DNA of 56,393 bases from CBDCWT01 sp965223305. GTDB taxonomy: Bacteria; Planctomycetota; Planctomycetia; Pirellulales; Pirellulaceae. Positions 25,238 to 33,453 of this stretch are shown piece after piece. Position 1 is the stretch's first letter, and each line of letters begins with the position of its first letter. Where the stretch lies: assembly GCA_965223305.1 (NCBI GenBank), contig CBDCWT010000087.1, positions 1 to 56,393 of the forward strand. The letters are read 5' to 3'. The translations under genes and the position numbers were made by a program. Under the pieces are notes generated by a model. It was not told the DNA's origin. It worked only from the letters and a program-made list of their open reading frames with translations, and did not search any database.

Positions 25238-25648
25238 ATGGCCAGCCATGCAAAGCTCGACCAGGATCCCACGCTCGAACCAGATCGTCTCTTCGTGCAC
25301 GCGTTGCGCGAGGCGCGCTTCATTCTCAGCTTGTGGGCGTGCTGCTTCCTTTACACCGTCACCTATTGCTACTTGTTTGGCTACAAAAGCCATGAGCCAT
25401 TGCCGCAAGCGACACCTGTCGGCGTCGGTGAAGTGCTGGGTCCCCTCGAGAGTTTCAACCGCGATCCAGCATCGCTCACATTTCCCCTAAGTCTCGGCAT
25501 CCCCGACTGGGTCTTCTTCGGCGTTGTGTTGCCCTGGGTTGTGGGCGGACTGCTGACATTTTGGTATGCGGGATTCCTGTTCGTCGAAGACGACTTGTCT
25601 TCCAAAGATGATGAGAAGAACGACCTCAAGACGGGGGGACACGCATGA
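25238..25648 (+). CDS. Small two-helix membrane protein, DUF997/YhdT-like symporter partner
   Basis: 136 aa from the ATG at 25238 (MASHAKLDQDP); the frame is open upstream but the extra residues look non-coding. Two hydrophobic segments lie at about 30-50 and 93-115, with an acidic, lysine-rich C-terminal tail. It overlaps the start of the sodium:solute symporter by ATGA, so the two are translationally coupled. Small DUF997-type proteins commonly precede symporters of the pantothenate/solute group, and this one probably assists the transporter. Confidence 0.75.
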   Translation: MASHAKLDQDPTLEPDRLFVHALREARFILSLWACCFLYTVTYCYLFGYKSHEPLPQATPVGVGEVLGPLESFNRDPASLTFPLSLGIPDWVFFGVVLPWVVGGLLTFWYAGFLFVEDDLSSKDDEKNDLKTGGHA

Positions 25649-25860
25649 CGCAAACCAGTCCCGCGACAATTATCACCTTCGTGGTCTACATCGGCGGGGT
25701 CTTTCTGTTGGCCGCGCTCTCGCATCGGCTGTTGTCTAAGAAGTCCTTCATGAGCGAGTACTTTCTGGGCAGCCGCGGGCTGGGGAGTTGGGGCGCTGGC
25801 TTTTCACCTTCGCCGCCACCAGCGCATCAGGCGGCAGCTTCACCGGCTATCCATCGTTGA
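25645..25860 (+). CDS. Sodium:solute symporter, N-terminal piece (frameshifted)
   Basis: 71 codons. It reads as the first helix and loop of an SSS-family transporter (IITFVVYIGGVFLLAAL ... EYFLGSRGLGSWG), then goes out of frame. The next ORF resumes with FTFAATSASGGSFTGYP, the normal continuation. The shift falls between about 25788 and 25812, where the sequence has GGGG and TTTT runs. ATGA overlap with the upstream small membrane protein supports the start at 25645. Confidence 0.85.
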   Translation: MTQTSPATIITFVVYIGGVFLLAALSHRLLSKKSFMSEYFLGSRGLGSWGAGFSPSPPPAHQAAASPAIHR

Positions 25861-27593
25861 TCTACAGCTACGGTTGGGTGCTTGCATTTTGGATCGCCAG
25901 CTACATGGTCTTTCCCATCTGTACCATGGGAGTGCTGGGCAAGCGGATCAACCAGATTGCCAGAAAAACTGGCGCGATCACGGTTCCGGACGTGCTGCGG
26001 GATCGCTTTGAATCGGCAGCGCTGGCGCTGTTTGCGACTTGCATGATCATCTTCTTCACCACCTGCAACTTGGTCGCACAGTTCAAGGCAGGGGCCTTGA
26101 TTATCGAGGAGACATTCAATCTGCCGGCCGAGTGGGGGTATACGGGTGGATTGCTGATTTTTGCCGTCACAGTAGTCTTTTACACTGCCTACGGTGGATT
26201 TCGCGCCGTTGTTTGGACGGATGTCATGCAGGGAGTGATGATGGGAATCGGGGTCGTGATCCTGATCCCGGTCGTCCTTTCCCAGGCTGGTGGGCTCCAG
26301 CGGGCAAACGACTTGATGTTGGCCAAGCCTCCCACGCTCGTGACGTCCATGAAAGCCGTCTACGACGACGGCAACAGCAGCTACAACGACTTGGCTGTGA
26401 TCGCGATGGGCGACCCGAAACCGGCCGGCCTGGCATACCACCATCCCGGGCAACCGAACCAAGTACTTGATGTCCAACTGAACGACCGTGAGGGAGAGGC
26501 CTGGATCGACGTTTACTTGAGCACGGACAAGAGCGGGCGGAAGACGATCAGCACCGGAAACGACGTCAAGCTGGCGATCGAATCGCATCCCGAGTTGAGC
26601 GACCTTGTCGTTGTCGAGTACGCATTCGACAACGACGAAACGACAGTTCAGAACGGCGAAACCACATCGTTAGGCGCCACCGGCGTCATCGAGCTCGATC
26701 CAGAGGTCGAGCCTAGCAAGTGGGTGTTTATCCGCGGTGACGAGGCCGTCTTTGGTCCAGGCCGTACCTCCGGGGGATCTCCTTTCCATCCGCTGGGCAT
26801 GGGAATCTCGTTCTTCTTCATGTGGGCTATTTCCGGCATGGGACAACCGGGCACCATGGTGCGGCTAATGGCGTTCGAGAACAGTCGAACGCTGAAGCGG
26901 GCGATCATCACAGTGACCGTCTACTTTGGTTTGATCTATTTGCCGCTCGTCTTCATCTTTGTCGCAGCCCGTACATTGCTGCCACACATCCCACAGGAAA
27001 GTTCCGACAAAGCCATGGTGTTAGTTGCCACACGAGTTGTTTCGGAACTGGGGTTGGGCTACCAGATTTTGGCCGCGATTTTTGTCGCGGCGCCATTCGC
27101 CGCTGTGATGTCGACCGTGGACAGCTTTCTGTTGATGATCAGCTCGAGCCTGGTCCGCGACATCTACCAGCGGACGATCAATCCCCGTGTCAGTGAGATT
27201 GTGGTCAAATGGGCCAGCTATACGACCACGGCGGTTGTCGGCGCTCTGGTGACCGTGGTCGCCCTGGACCCGCCGGATTTTCTGCAGTTCATCATCGTCT
27301 TTACTTCCAGCGGTTTTGCGGCCACCTTCCTCTTTCCAACGATGTTGGGCCTCTACTGGAAAGGCATGACAGCGCAAGGGGCGCTGGCTTCGATGATGGG
27401 CGGTTTTGCGATCGTGGTTGGGCTCTTCGTTCCAAACATGCTGGGCGGTTCACGAATCAACCTATTCGGATTCCACCCACTCGTCTGGGGATTGTTAGGC
27501 TCACTTGTGTTGGCTGTCTCCGTCAGCAAACTCACTGGCCCTCCGCCGGAGCACTTAGTCAGACGATTCTTCTACCAGAAACGAACGTCATGA
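25788..27593 (+). CDS. Sodium:solute symporter (SSS family), main part
   Basis: Together with the preceding piece this makes a transporter of about 650 aa. The TTG at 25788 is only where the open frame begins. Typical SSS phrases include SASGGSFTGYPSLIY, the helix ending YTAYGGFRAVVWTDVMQG, GMGQPGTMVRLMAF, and LAAIFVAAPFAAVMSTVDSFLL, the conserved sodium-site region. Between about 26300 and 26770 there is a polar insert of roughly 155 residues (ANDLMLAKPPTL ... WVFIRGDEAVFGPG) between two helices, much longer than the usual loop. It is probably a soluble domain facing the periplasm. Substrate not predictable. Confidence 0.88.
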   Translation: MGRWLFTFAATSASGGSFTGYPSLIYSYGWVLAFWIASYMVFPICTMGVLGKRINQIARKTGAITVPDVLRDRFESAALALFATCMIIFFTTCNLVAQFKAGALIIEETFNLPAEWGYTGGLLIFAVTVVFYTAYGGFRAVVWTDVMQGVMMGIGVVILIPVVLSQAGGLQRANDLMLAKPPTLVTSMKAVYDDGNSSYNDLAVIAMGDPKPAGLAYHHPGQPNQVLDVQLNDREGEAWIDVYLSTDKSGRKTISTGNDVKLAIESHPELSDLVVVEYAFDNDETTVQNGETTSLGATGVIELDPEVEPSKWVFIRGDEAVFGPGRTSGGSPFHPLGMGISFFFMWAISGMGQPGTMVRLMAFENSRTLKRAIITVTVYFGLIYLPLVFIFVAARTLLPHIPQESSDKAMVLVATRVVSELGLGYQILAAIFVAAPFAAVMSTVDSFLLMISSSLVRDIYQRTINPRVSEIVVKWASYTTTAVVGALVTVVALDPPDFLQFIIVFTSSGFAATFLFPTMLGLYWKGMTAQGALASMMGGFAIVVGLFVPNMLGGSRINLFGFHPLVWGLLGSLVLAVSVSKLTGPPPEHLVRRFFYQKRTS

Positions 27594-27695
27594 TGCCGGT
27601 TGCCGGCAACGAGTCCATGTATCCCGCGCCGGCCCACTCTTTTACAGCGCGGCCGGTGCCGCCACGTTTGCCGAACACGAAAGGAAGCTCGAAAA

Positions 27696-28583
27696 GTGTC
27701 CGCAAGACTCTTGGATGGGAAGGCAATTGCCGGCGAGATCCAATCCGAAACGGCTCAGCAAGTTGCCGACTTCGTCAGCAAGACAGGTGTGACCCCTTGC
27801 TTGGCTGCCGTCTTGGTCGGAGAAGATCCGGCCAGCCAAATCTACGTACGTAATAAACAGCGTGCTTGCGAACGTGTCGGCATCGAAAGCCGCTTGGCCC
27901 GACTATCGGCTGGGACCAGCGAAGATGAACTACTCAAGCTGATCGCCGCTTTGAACCAGGACGCCGGCGTCCATGCGATTCTGGTTCAGCTACCGTTGCC
28001 AGAGCAGATACGCAGCGCGGCAGTGCTGGACGCGATTCATCCTGTGAAGGATGTCGACTGCTTCCATCCCAATAATGTGGGACGGCTGATGCAGGGACGT
28101 CCTCGCTATTTGCCTTGCACACCGCATGGGGTGCAGCAGATTCTAGCTCGCTCAGACATTCAGGTCTCGCAGCGGCACGTGGTGATCGTGGGGCGCAGTG
28201 AGATCGTCGGTAAGCCGCTGGCTGCGATGCTGATTCAGCGTGACGCCGCACTCGGCGCGCGTTACGCTAATGGCACAGTCTGCATCTGCCACAGCCGGAC
28301 CGACAACCTATCTGCGATAACACGTGAAGCCGACATTCTGGTAGCTGCGGTTGGCCGTCCCCGGTTGATTACAGCCGAGATGGTCAAACCCGGAGCGACT
28401 GTGATCGATGTGGGTGTCAACCGGACGGACGATGGGTTGGTTGGTGATGTCGACTTCGCGGCGGTGAGAGAAGTCGCCGGCGCGATCACGCCCGTGCCGA
28501 AAGGCGTTGGGCCGTTGACGATTACCATGCTGCTCCATAATACGCTGGCTGCAGCACAGTCTGCCACGTCCGGCTCCATCTAG
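27696..28583 (+). CDS. folD: Methylenetetrahydrofolate dehydrogenase / methenyltetrahydrofolate cyclohydrolase
   Basis: 295 aa from the GTG at 27696 (SARLLDGKAIAGEI), preceded by AAGGAAG about 8 bp upstream; this gives the normal FolD length, whereas the ORF extended to 27600 adds 32 unlikely residues. Family motifs: YVRNKQRAC with catalytic Tyr50 and Lys54, ILVQLPLP, PCTPHGVQQIL, and the nucleotide-binding VIVGRSEIVGKPLA. It interconverts 5,10-methylene- and 10-formyl-tetrahydrofolate with NADP in the cytosol. It starts about 100 bp after the symporter on the same strand; the link is probably positional only. Confidence 0.95.
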   Translation: MSARLLDGKAIAGEIQSETAQQVADFVSKTGVTPCLAAVLVGEDPASQIYVRNKQRACERVGIESRLARLSAGTSEDELLKLIAALNQDAGVHAILVQLPLPEQIRSAAVLDAIHPVKDVDCFHPNNVGRLMQGRPRYLPCTPHGVQQILARSDIQVSQRHVVIVGRSEIVGKPLAAMLIQRDAALGARYANGTVCICHSRTDNLSAITREADILVAAVGRPRLITAEMVKPGATVIDVGVNRTDDGLVGDVDFAAVREVAGAITPVPKGVGPLTITMLLHNTLAAAQSATSGSI

Positions 28584-28620
28584 TCGATCTCGGCAACAGT
28601 GACATCGTCCAGGCCACTAG

Positions 28621-28711
28621 TCGATTTTTCTGTACCAATCTTTCTGTCCTCAACCAGATCGGCAAACTGGTTTTGGATGACAGAAAAATTAGGACAGAAA
28701 GATGGCGTAGC
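28621..28711. repeat. Inverted-repeat, MITE-like element in the folD-DUF1501 gap
   Basis: ATCTTTCTGTCCT at about 28639 is repeated in inverse as AGGACAGAAAGAT at about 28692-28704, and TTTTTCTGT at 28627 pairs with ACAGAAAAA at about 28681. The centre holds a smaller AACCAG/CTGGTT hairpin. The rest of the 328-bp gap between the converging genes (28584-28911) shows no gene. The element may also serve as a terminator for both sides. Confidence 0.5.
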
Positions 28712-28911
28712 TTCGGGCTTTCTCGAGTGACCTAAACGTAACTGCTCGCCGCGTGGTGGTGATCTAGTGCAGACCCTCCAACGCGCCTGCTGTCAGCAGT
28801 AGAAACGTCAATCGCCTGGATGCAAGACGCCTTCCATCCGCAGCCAGACGCAGTTTGGCAGGCAAATAACCTGTCAAATCGCGCTAGCAGCCTGTTCATT
28901 TCAACAGACAG

Positions 28912-30333
28912 CTAGGCGACGAGCTCTTCGATCACGTTGCCGTAGACGTCGGTCAAGCGGAAGTCGCGACCCGCGTACTGATAGACCAGTTTCGTGTGGT
29001 CTAGGCCCAGCAAGTGGAGCATGGTGGCGTGCAGGTCATGAACCTTTACCGGATTCTCTGCAGCTTTGAAGCCAAACTCGTCCGTACTGCCGTACACGGT
29101 TCCACCCTTGATGCCGCCGCCGGCCAGCCAAACGGTAAATCCATAGTGGTTGTGATCGCGTCCGTTGACCTTGCCGGCATTCGCTCCTGGCTGCGGCAAC
29201 TCGACGGTTGGCGTACGACCAAACTCACCGCCCCACAGCACGAGTGTCTCCTCCAGTAAACCCCGCTGCTTGAGATCTTTGAGCAGCGCTGCGATCGCCC
29301 GATCGCACTGGCCGGCCAACCTGCGGTGCTCCTTTTCGATGTCGTCATGGTTGTCCCACGGTTGCCCTTTTCCGTGCCACAGCTGCACGTAGCGGACGCC
29401 GCGCTCGACGAGCCTACGAGCGATCAATATCTGACGAGCATTCACTCCTGGCCCGTACAGATCGCGAATGTACTTTGGTTCCTGCGAGACATCAAACGCC
29501 TCTGCTGCCTCCTGCTGCATGCCATAGGCGAGTTCAAACGAGTGAATCCGAGCCTCCAAATCAGCTGCTTGGCCACGATCGGCGGCGTGAACCTCGTTAA
29601 GTGTTTTGAGTAGATCGAGTTGACGCCTTTGGTCTGCGTTTGCCAACCGCTCGTTGGTAACGTGCGCGATTAGCTTGTCGAGCTCCGTGTGTTTGCTGTC
29701 GATGTAGGTTCCCTGATAGACGCCGGGCAGAAAGGCGCTTTGCCAGTTCTGTGGTCCCTTGATTGGGAAACCATCGGGGCACAGGGCTAGGAAAGCGGGC
29801 AGGTTCTGGTTTTCTGTGCCCAGCCCATACGTCACCCAAGAACCGACCGATGGCCGCACTAGCCGCGACTCGCCGCAGTTCATCAGCATCAATGACGGTT
29901 CGTGATTGGGAACTTCCGCTTGCATCGAGCGGATGACAGCAATGTCGTCAATACAGTTGGCCGTATGCGCGAAGATCTCGCTGACCTCGATGCCGCTCTC
30001 ACCGTGCTTTGAGAATTTGAAAGGCGAAGGAAAGGCAGCGCCGGTCTTGCGCTCCGTCCGTAGATTGCCTGTAGGCAGCATCTTGCCGGCGTACCGGTGA
30101 AGTGCCGGTTTGGGGTCGAAAGTATCGATGTGCGAGGGGCCGCCATTCATGAACAGGTGGATCACATGCTTGGCGCGCGGCGGCAGATGTCCCACCCTCG
30201 GTCGCATGGGGTCTTCGGTTGCCAGCAAACGCCCCTCGTCTTTCAGGATGCCCGCTAGGGCCAGCCCTGCGAACCCCATGCCGCTACGAGAGAGCAGTTC
30301 GCGGCGGGAGAGCGGATGGTGCGTGAAGTGCAT
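28912..30333 (-). CDS. DUF1501 protein (sulfatase-like fold, exported)
   Basis: 473 aa from the ATG at 30333 (MHFTHHPLSRREL); a TTG four codons further up is less likely. The N-terminus SRRELLSRSGMGFAGLALAG looks like a twin-arginine signal. Family phrases: HLFMNGGPSHIDTFDPKP, TYGLGTENQNLPAF, RRLVERGVRYVQLWHG, WGGEFGRTPT, GRDHNHYGFTVWLAGGG and the C-terminal ATMLHLLGLDH. DUF1501 proteins are abundant in planctomycetes, almost always downstream of a PSD1 protein as here, where one base separates the two genes. The function is unproven; degradation of complex sulfated or carbohydrate substrates has been suggested because of the alkaline phosphatase-like fold. Confidence 0.93.
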   Translation of the reverse strand: MHFTHHPLSRRELLSRSGMGFAGLALAGILKDEGRLLATEDPMRPRVGHLPPRAKHVIHLFMNGGPSHIDTFDPKPALHRYAGKMLPTGNLRTERKTGAAFPSPFKFSKHGESGIEVSEIFAHTANCIDDIAVIRSMQAEVPNHEPSLMLMNCGESRLVRPSVGSWVTYGLGTENQNLPAFLALCPDGFPIKGPQNWQSAFLPGVYQGTYIDSKHTELDKLIAHVTNERLANADQRRQLDLLKTLNEVHAADRGQAADLEARIHSFELAYGMQQEAAEAFDVSQEPKYIRDLYGPGVNARQILIARRLVERGVRYVQLWHGKGQPWDNHDDIEKEHRRLAGQCDRAIAALLKDLKQRGLLEETLVLWGGEFGRTPTVELPQPGANAGKVNGRDHNHYGFTVWLAGGGIKGGTVYGSTDEFGFKAAENPVKVHDLHATMLHLLGLDHTKLVYQYAGRDFRLTDVYGNVIEELVA

Positions 30334-30334
30334 G

Positions 30335-33112
30335 TTAGTCCACAAACATCAGTTCATTGGCCATCAACAGCGCCTGGGCGTACTGTTCCCAGGGAGGTTG
30401 CTTGGACTGTGCTGCGCGCTGCTGCGTGGCAGCGGTGATAAACTGCTTGCCTACCGATCGCTCGTGATCGGTAGGCGGCCGGCCATAAATCAGCTGGTAG
30501 AGAAAGTTGATACGAGCGCCCGGCTTCTTTCGCGACTGGATTTCATCGCGGCGGATCACGTGCCGAGCTTGCTCGGCGACAAAGCGGCTGTTCATGGCGA
30601 ACAGCGCTTGCTGGGGAACCACTGTGCGCGTTCGTTTGGGGGTACTGGCATCCGGGCTGGCGAAGTCGAACACTCGCAGCTCGCCAGCCAAATGCTGCCG
30701 GTCGATCAAACCGTAAATCGTGCTTCGCCGAGAGTAGGGCGCGTTCCACATTTCGACCGGGCGACCACCGAGGCGACGATCGAGCTGACCTGACACGAAC
30801 AGCATCGAATCGCGAAAGGACTCGAACTCCAAACGCCGGCGGTTCATCCGCCACAACAGGTGATTTTCAGGGTCGGCTGCCAGATCGCCCTGGCGCGGTC
30901 GGCTGGCCTGTTGATAGGTTGCCGAAAGCAGCATCTCGCGATGGAGCCACTTGATTGACCAGCCTCGATCCATGAACTCCCAGGCCAAGTAATCAAGCAG
31001 CAAGGGGTGGCTGGGAGGCGCGGTCCGAATGCCGAAATCGCTGGGAGTGGGCACCAAGCCCTCGCCAAAGTGGTGCAGCCAAACGCGATTGACCAGCACT
31101 CGAGCTGTCAGTGGGTTGTCGCGGCTGGCAACGGAACGGGCGAGTTCCGCGCGGCCGCTGCCCTCTTGAAACGTCTGCTGTTCTGAGGACAACACACGCA
31201 AAAAACGCCTGGGGACGGGCTCGCCACGTCGCGCGGGATTGCCCCGCTCGAACACCACCGGCTCGACTGGACGATCTTTGTCCGCCAGCACCATCGCCCG
31301 CGGTGGTGCATCCGGACTCGTTGCGTTCCACTTTTCGATTTCGCGTGTCAGCTCCCGTTGCCGGTTGTTGGTTTCGCGATCGAAGTACCCTCTCAGTCCC
31401 TGCCGCGGAATGGCTGTCGGTGTTGCCTCGCCGAAGAGCACCTGAAGTAGTTCCGCGGTTTCGTCTGGGATGACCCGGTCCCCTTCAGCAGCTTGTTTCC
31501 ATTCCGCATACGCGCCCTCGAGAAGTTGGCCATAGGTCCGTGCAACTTGCATCATGGCCCGCGGCGGTTGCTTGACAAAGGCCTCCCGAACCAACCGGTT
31601 GACACGAGGGGATTTCTGGTTGGCGAGCGTCTTGCAGATCTCCTCGGCTCGCCTTGAGAAGTCCGTACTATTCAGCTTGGCGAAGCGCGTCCAAGGCCCC
31701 ATCACGGGATGGCTTGCTAGCTCGGGAGCCTTCAGATACTCCCACCAGCGGATCAGGGCTTTCGGTTTGATTTCATCTTTACCGAGAGAGATGCCAGCCT
31801 CAGCCGGAACCTTCTGGGTAGCGCTGACTAGCTGTACCAGGTAGTCCGTGACGCGACTGCGTAGGTGATCGAGCAGTTCGTCGTATTTACCTTGGACGAA
31901 ATCATCGAGCCTCTGCTGCCGCTTGCTTAGTTCGGCGAAGAAACGCTGGTGGCGAGGTGAGTCGTGCTGACCTTCGATCAGCGGCAGCTCCGCAGGTTCG
32001 GTGCAACTCGCGAAAACACCGTAGAGCGAATAGTAGTCTTTGGTGGGAATCGGATCGAACTTGTGATCGTGGCAACGGGCGCAGACGGTTGTCAACCCCA
32101 TCAAGCCGCGAGTGACCACGTCGATGCGGTCGTCAATCGTGTCGTGAATGCGGCTGTAGCGGCGGCCGACGGTCAAGAATCCCATCGCCGCGAGATCTCG
32201 CTTGTCGGTCAGCACAAGTTGATCGGCAGCGAGCTGCTCCATGATGAACCGATCATACGGTTTGTCGTGGTTGAAAGCGCGCACGACATAGTCGCGGTAG
32301 GTGTATGCAAACGGCAAACGTGGTTCGCGGCCAAGCGAGTAGCCTCTCGTGTCTGCGTAGCGGGCCACATCCAGCCAGTGGCGTCCCCACCTCTTGCCGT
32401 ACTCGGGAGAGCCCAATAGGCGGTCGACCAGCTTTGCCCACGCGTGTGGAGAGTCGTCCTCGAGAAAATCTGAGACTTGAAGCGGCGTGGGCGGCAGCCC
32501 GGTCAAATCAAATGAGGCTCGCCTGATAAGCGTTCGCTTATTGGCAGCCGGCGAAGGTTCAAGTCCAGCAGACCTCAACCGCCGGAGGACAAATTGGTCC
32601 ACGGGTGTTTGTATCCATGGTTCGTCCAGCCGAGGAACGGGCGGCCGGTTGATCGGCTGCAAAGCCCAATGAGACAGTTGAGCTGTCTCGATTCGCTCCT
32701 CCATCGGTTCTCGCTCGATACTCCGCGACGGCCAAGGGGCGCCCGACTCGATCCAACGCACGAGTATCTCGATCTCGGCCGGCGACAACTCACTATCAGG
32801 AGGCATTTGCGTGTCGACCGATTTGCTGGAAACCCGTTCCACGATGCGGCTCTTGCGGGCGTCGCCAGGTACCAAGGCAGGACCGCTCTCGCCACCGCGC
32901 AGCATCGCTTCGCGACTATCAAGTCGCAAGCTCGACTCCTGCGTTTCTGTTCCGTGGCAGGCTGTACAGCGTTTCAGTAGCAGAGGACGGACCTCACGCT
33001 CAAAGAACGAAGCTGCTGCCGGCGACGAGTTGGCACGAGGCTCGGTTGCCTCGAGCGACGCCGAGCACCAGGTCAAGACGCAGCAGGCGATCGACAAGCG
33101 TCTGATCGACAT
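30335..33112 (-). CDS. PSD1 / planctomycete cytochrome c-type protein (DUF1549-DUF1553)
   Basis: 925 aa with a signal peptide (IACCVLTWCSASLEA). Near residue 50 the haem-binding-like RCTACHGTE (CxxCH) begins the planctomycete cytochrome C domain. The DUF1549 part follows (DQFVLRRLRSAGLEPS, RRASFDLTGLPPTP, WGRHWLDVARYADTRGY, YDRFIMEQLAADQL), and the DUF1553 part is C-terminal (NPLTARVLVNRVWLHHFGEGLV, SDFGIRTAPPSHPLLLDYLA, NRRRLEFESFRDSML). The gene is the first of a two-gene operon with the DUF1501 protein. It is probably periplasmic; the redox role is inferred from the haem motif. Confidence 0.94.
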   Translation of the reverse strand: MSIRRLSIACCVLTWCSASLEATEPRANSSPAAASFFEREVRPLLLKRCTACHGTETQESSLRLDSREAMLRGGESGPALVPGDARKSRIVERVSSKSVDTQMPPDSELSPAEIEILVRWIESGAPWPSRSIEREPMEERIETAQLSHWALQPINRPPVPRLDEPWIQTPVDQFVLRRLRSAGLEPSPAANKRTLIRRASFDLTGLPPTPLQVSDFLEDDSPHAWAKLVDRLLGSPEYGKRWGRHWLDVARYADTRGYSLGREPRLPFAYTYRDYVVRAFNHDKPYDRFIMEQLAADQLVLTDKRDLAAMGFLTVGRRYSRIHDTIDDRIDVVTRGLMGLTTVCARCHDHKFDPIPTKDYYSLYGVFASCTEPAELPLIEGQHDSPRHQRFFAELSKRQQRLDDFVQGKYDELLDHLRSRVTDYLVQLVSATQKVPAEAGISLGKDEIKPKALIRWWEYLKAPELASHPVMGPWTRFAKLNSTDFSRRAEEICKTLANQKSPRVNRLVREAFVKQPPRAMMQVARTYGQLLEGAYAEWKQAAEGDRVIPDETAELLQVLFGEATPTAIPRQGLRGYFDRETNNRQRELTREIEKWNATSPDAPPRAMVLADKDRPVEPVVFERGNPARRGEPVPRRFLRVLSSEQQTFQEGSGRAELARSVASRDNPLTARVLVNRVWLHHFGEGLVPTPSDFGIRTAPPSHPLLLDYLAWEFMDRGWSIKWLHREMLLSATYQQASRPRQGDLAADPENHLLWRMNRRRLEFESFRDSMLFVSGQLDRRLGGRPVEMWNAPYSRRSTIYGLIDRQHLAGELRVFDFASPDASTPKRTRTVVPQQALFAMNSRFVAEQARHVIRRDEIQSRKKPGARINFLYQLIYGRPPTDHERSVGKQFITAATQQRAAQSKQPPWEQYAQALLMANELMFVD

Positions 33113-33453
33113 AGAGATAGTGCTTGGTTGGACAAAAGAAGGTAGTCGACACAGCGTGCCGTAACCGTTTCTATAGCGAGCGGCGCGTGCCTACTGCTGT
33201 AGCGGACGGCACGTTAGCGCGTGCCGCTGCTCTGAGCCGCTCAATCCTCGTTAGACAAAGCCTAGTTCTGGCAGCGACACTTAGCAACCCTTGGAGTTGC
33301 CGGACATCGTAGCCCAACTCGCCGGACATCGTAGCCGAACTCGCCAGAGTTTGGTGGACTGCCGATTCGTCCAAACTCTGGCGAATTCAGCTACAGAAGC
33401 ACGGCCGATTCGTCCAAATTCTGGCGAATTCGGCTACAAAGAGGCAGGGCGCC
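33113..33453. other. Intergenic region with REP-like palindromes
   Basis: No gene supported. It carries a GGCACG/CGTGCC hairpin near 33208 and a block of REP-like copies at 33331-33437. The region serves as the upstream sequence of the PSD1 operon and the 3' flank of the acetyltransferase gene, both on the minus strand. Confidence 0.6.
33331..33437. repeat. REP-like palindrome block, three copies (e)
   Basis: One inverted copy (GTAGCCGAA..AGAGTTTGG, 33331-33354) faces two direct copies (33371-33394 and 33414-33437), the latter with AATT in place of AGTT. The first pair can form a long hairpin with a 16-bp loop. A truncated GTAGCCCAACTCGCC at 33309 precedes the block. Confidence 0.75.

Noticed and set aside
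25827..26588. 253-codon antisense ORF in the symporter gene
   Set aside because: Low-complexity, His/Asp/Arg-rich translation with no signal or motif; the sense strand carries a clear transporter.
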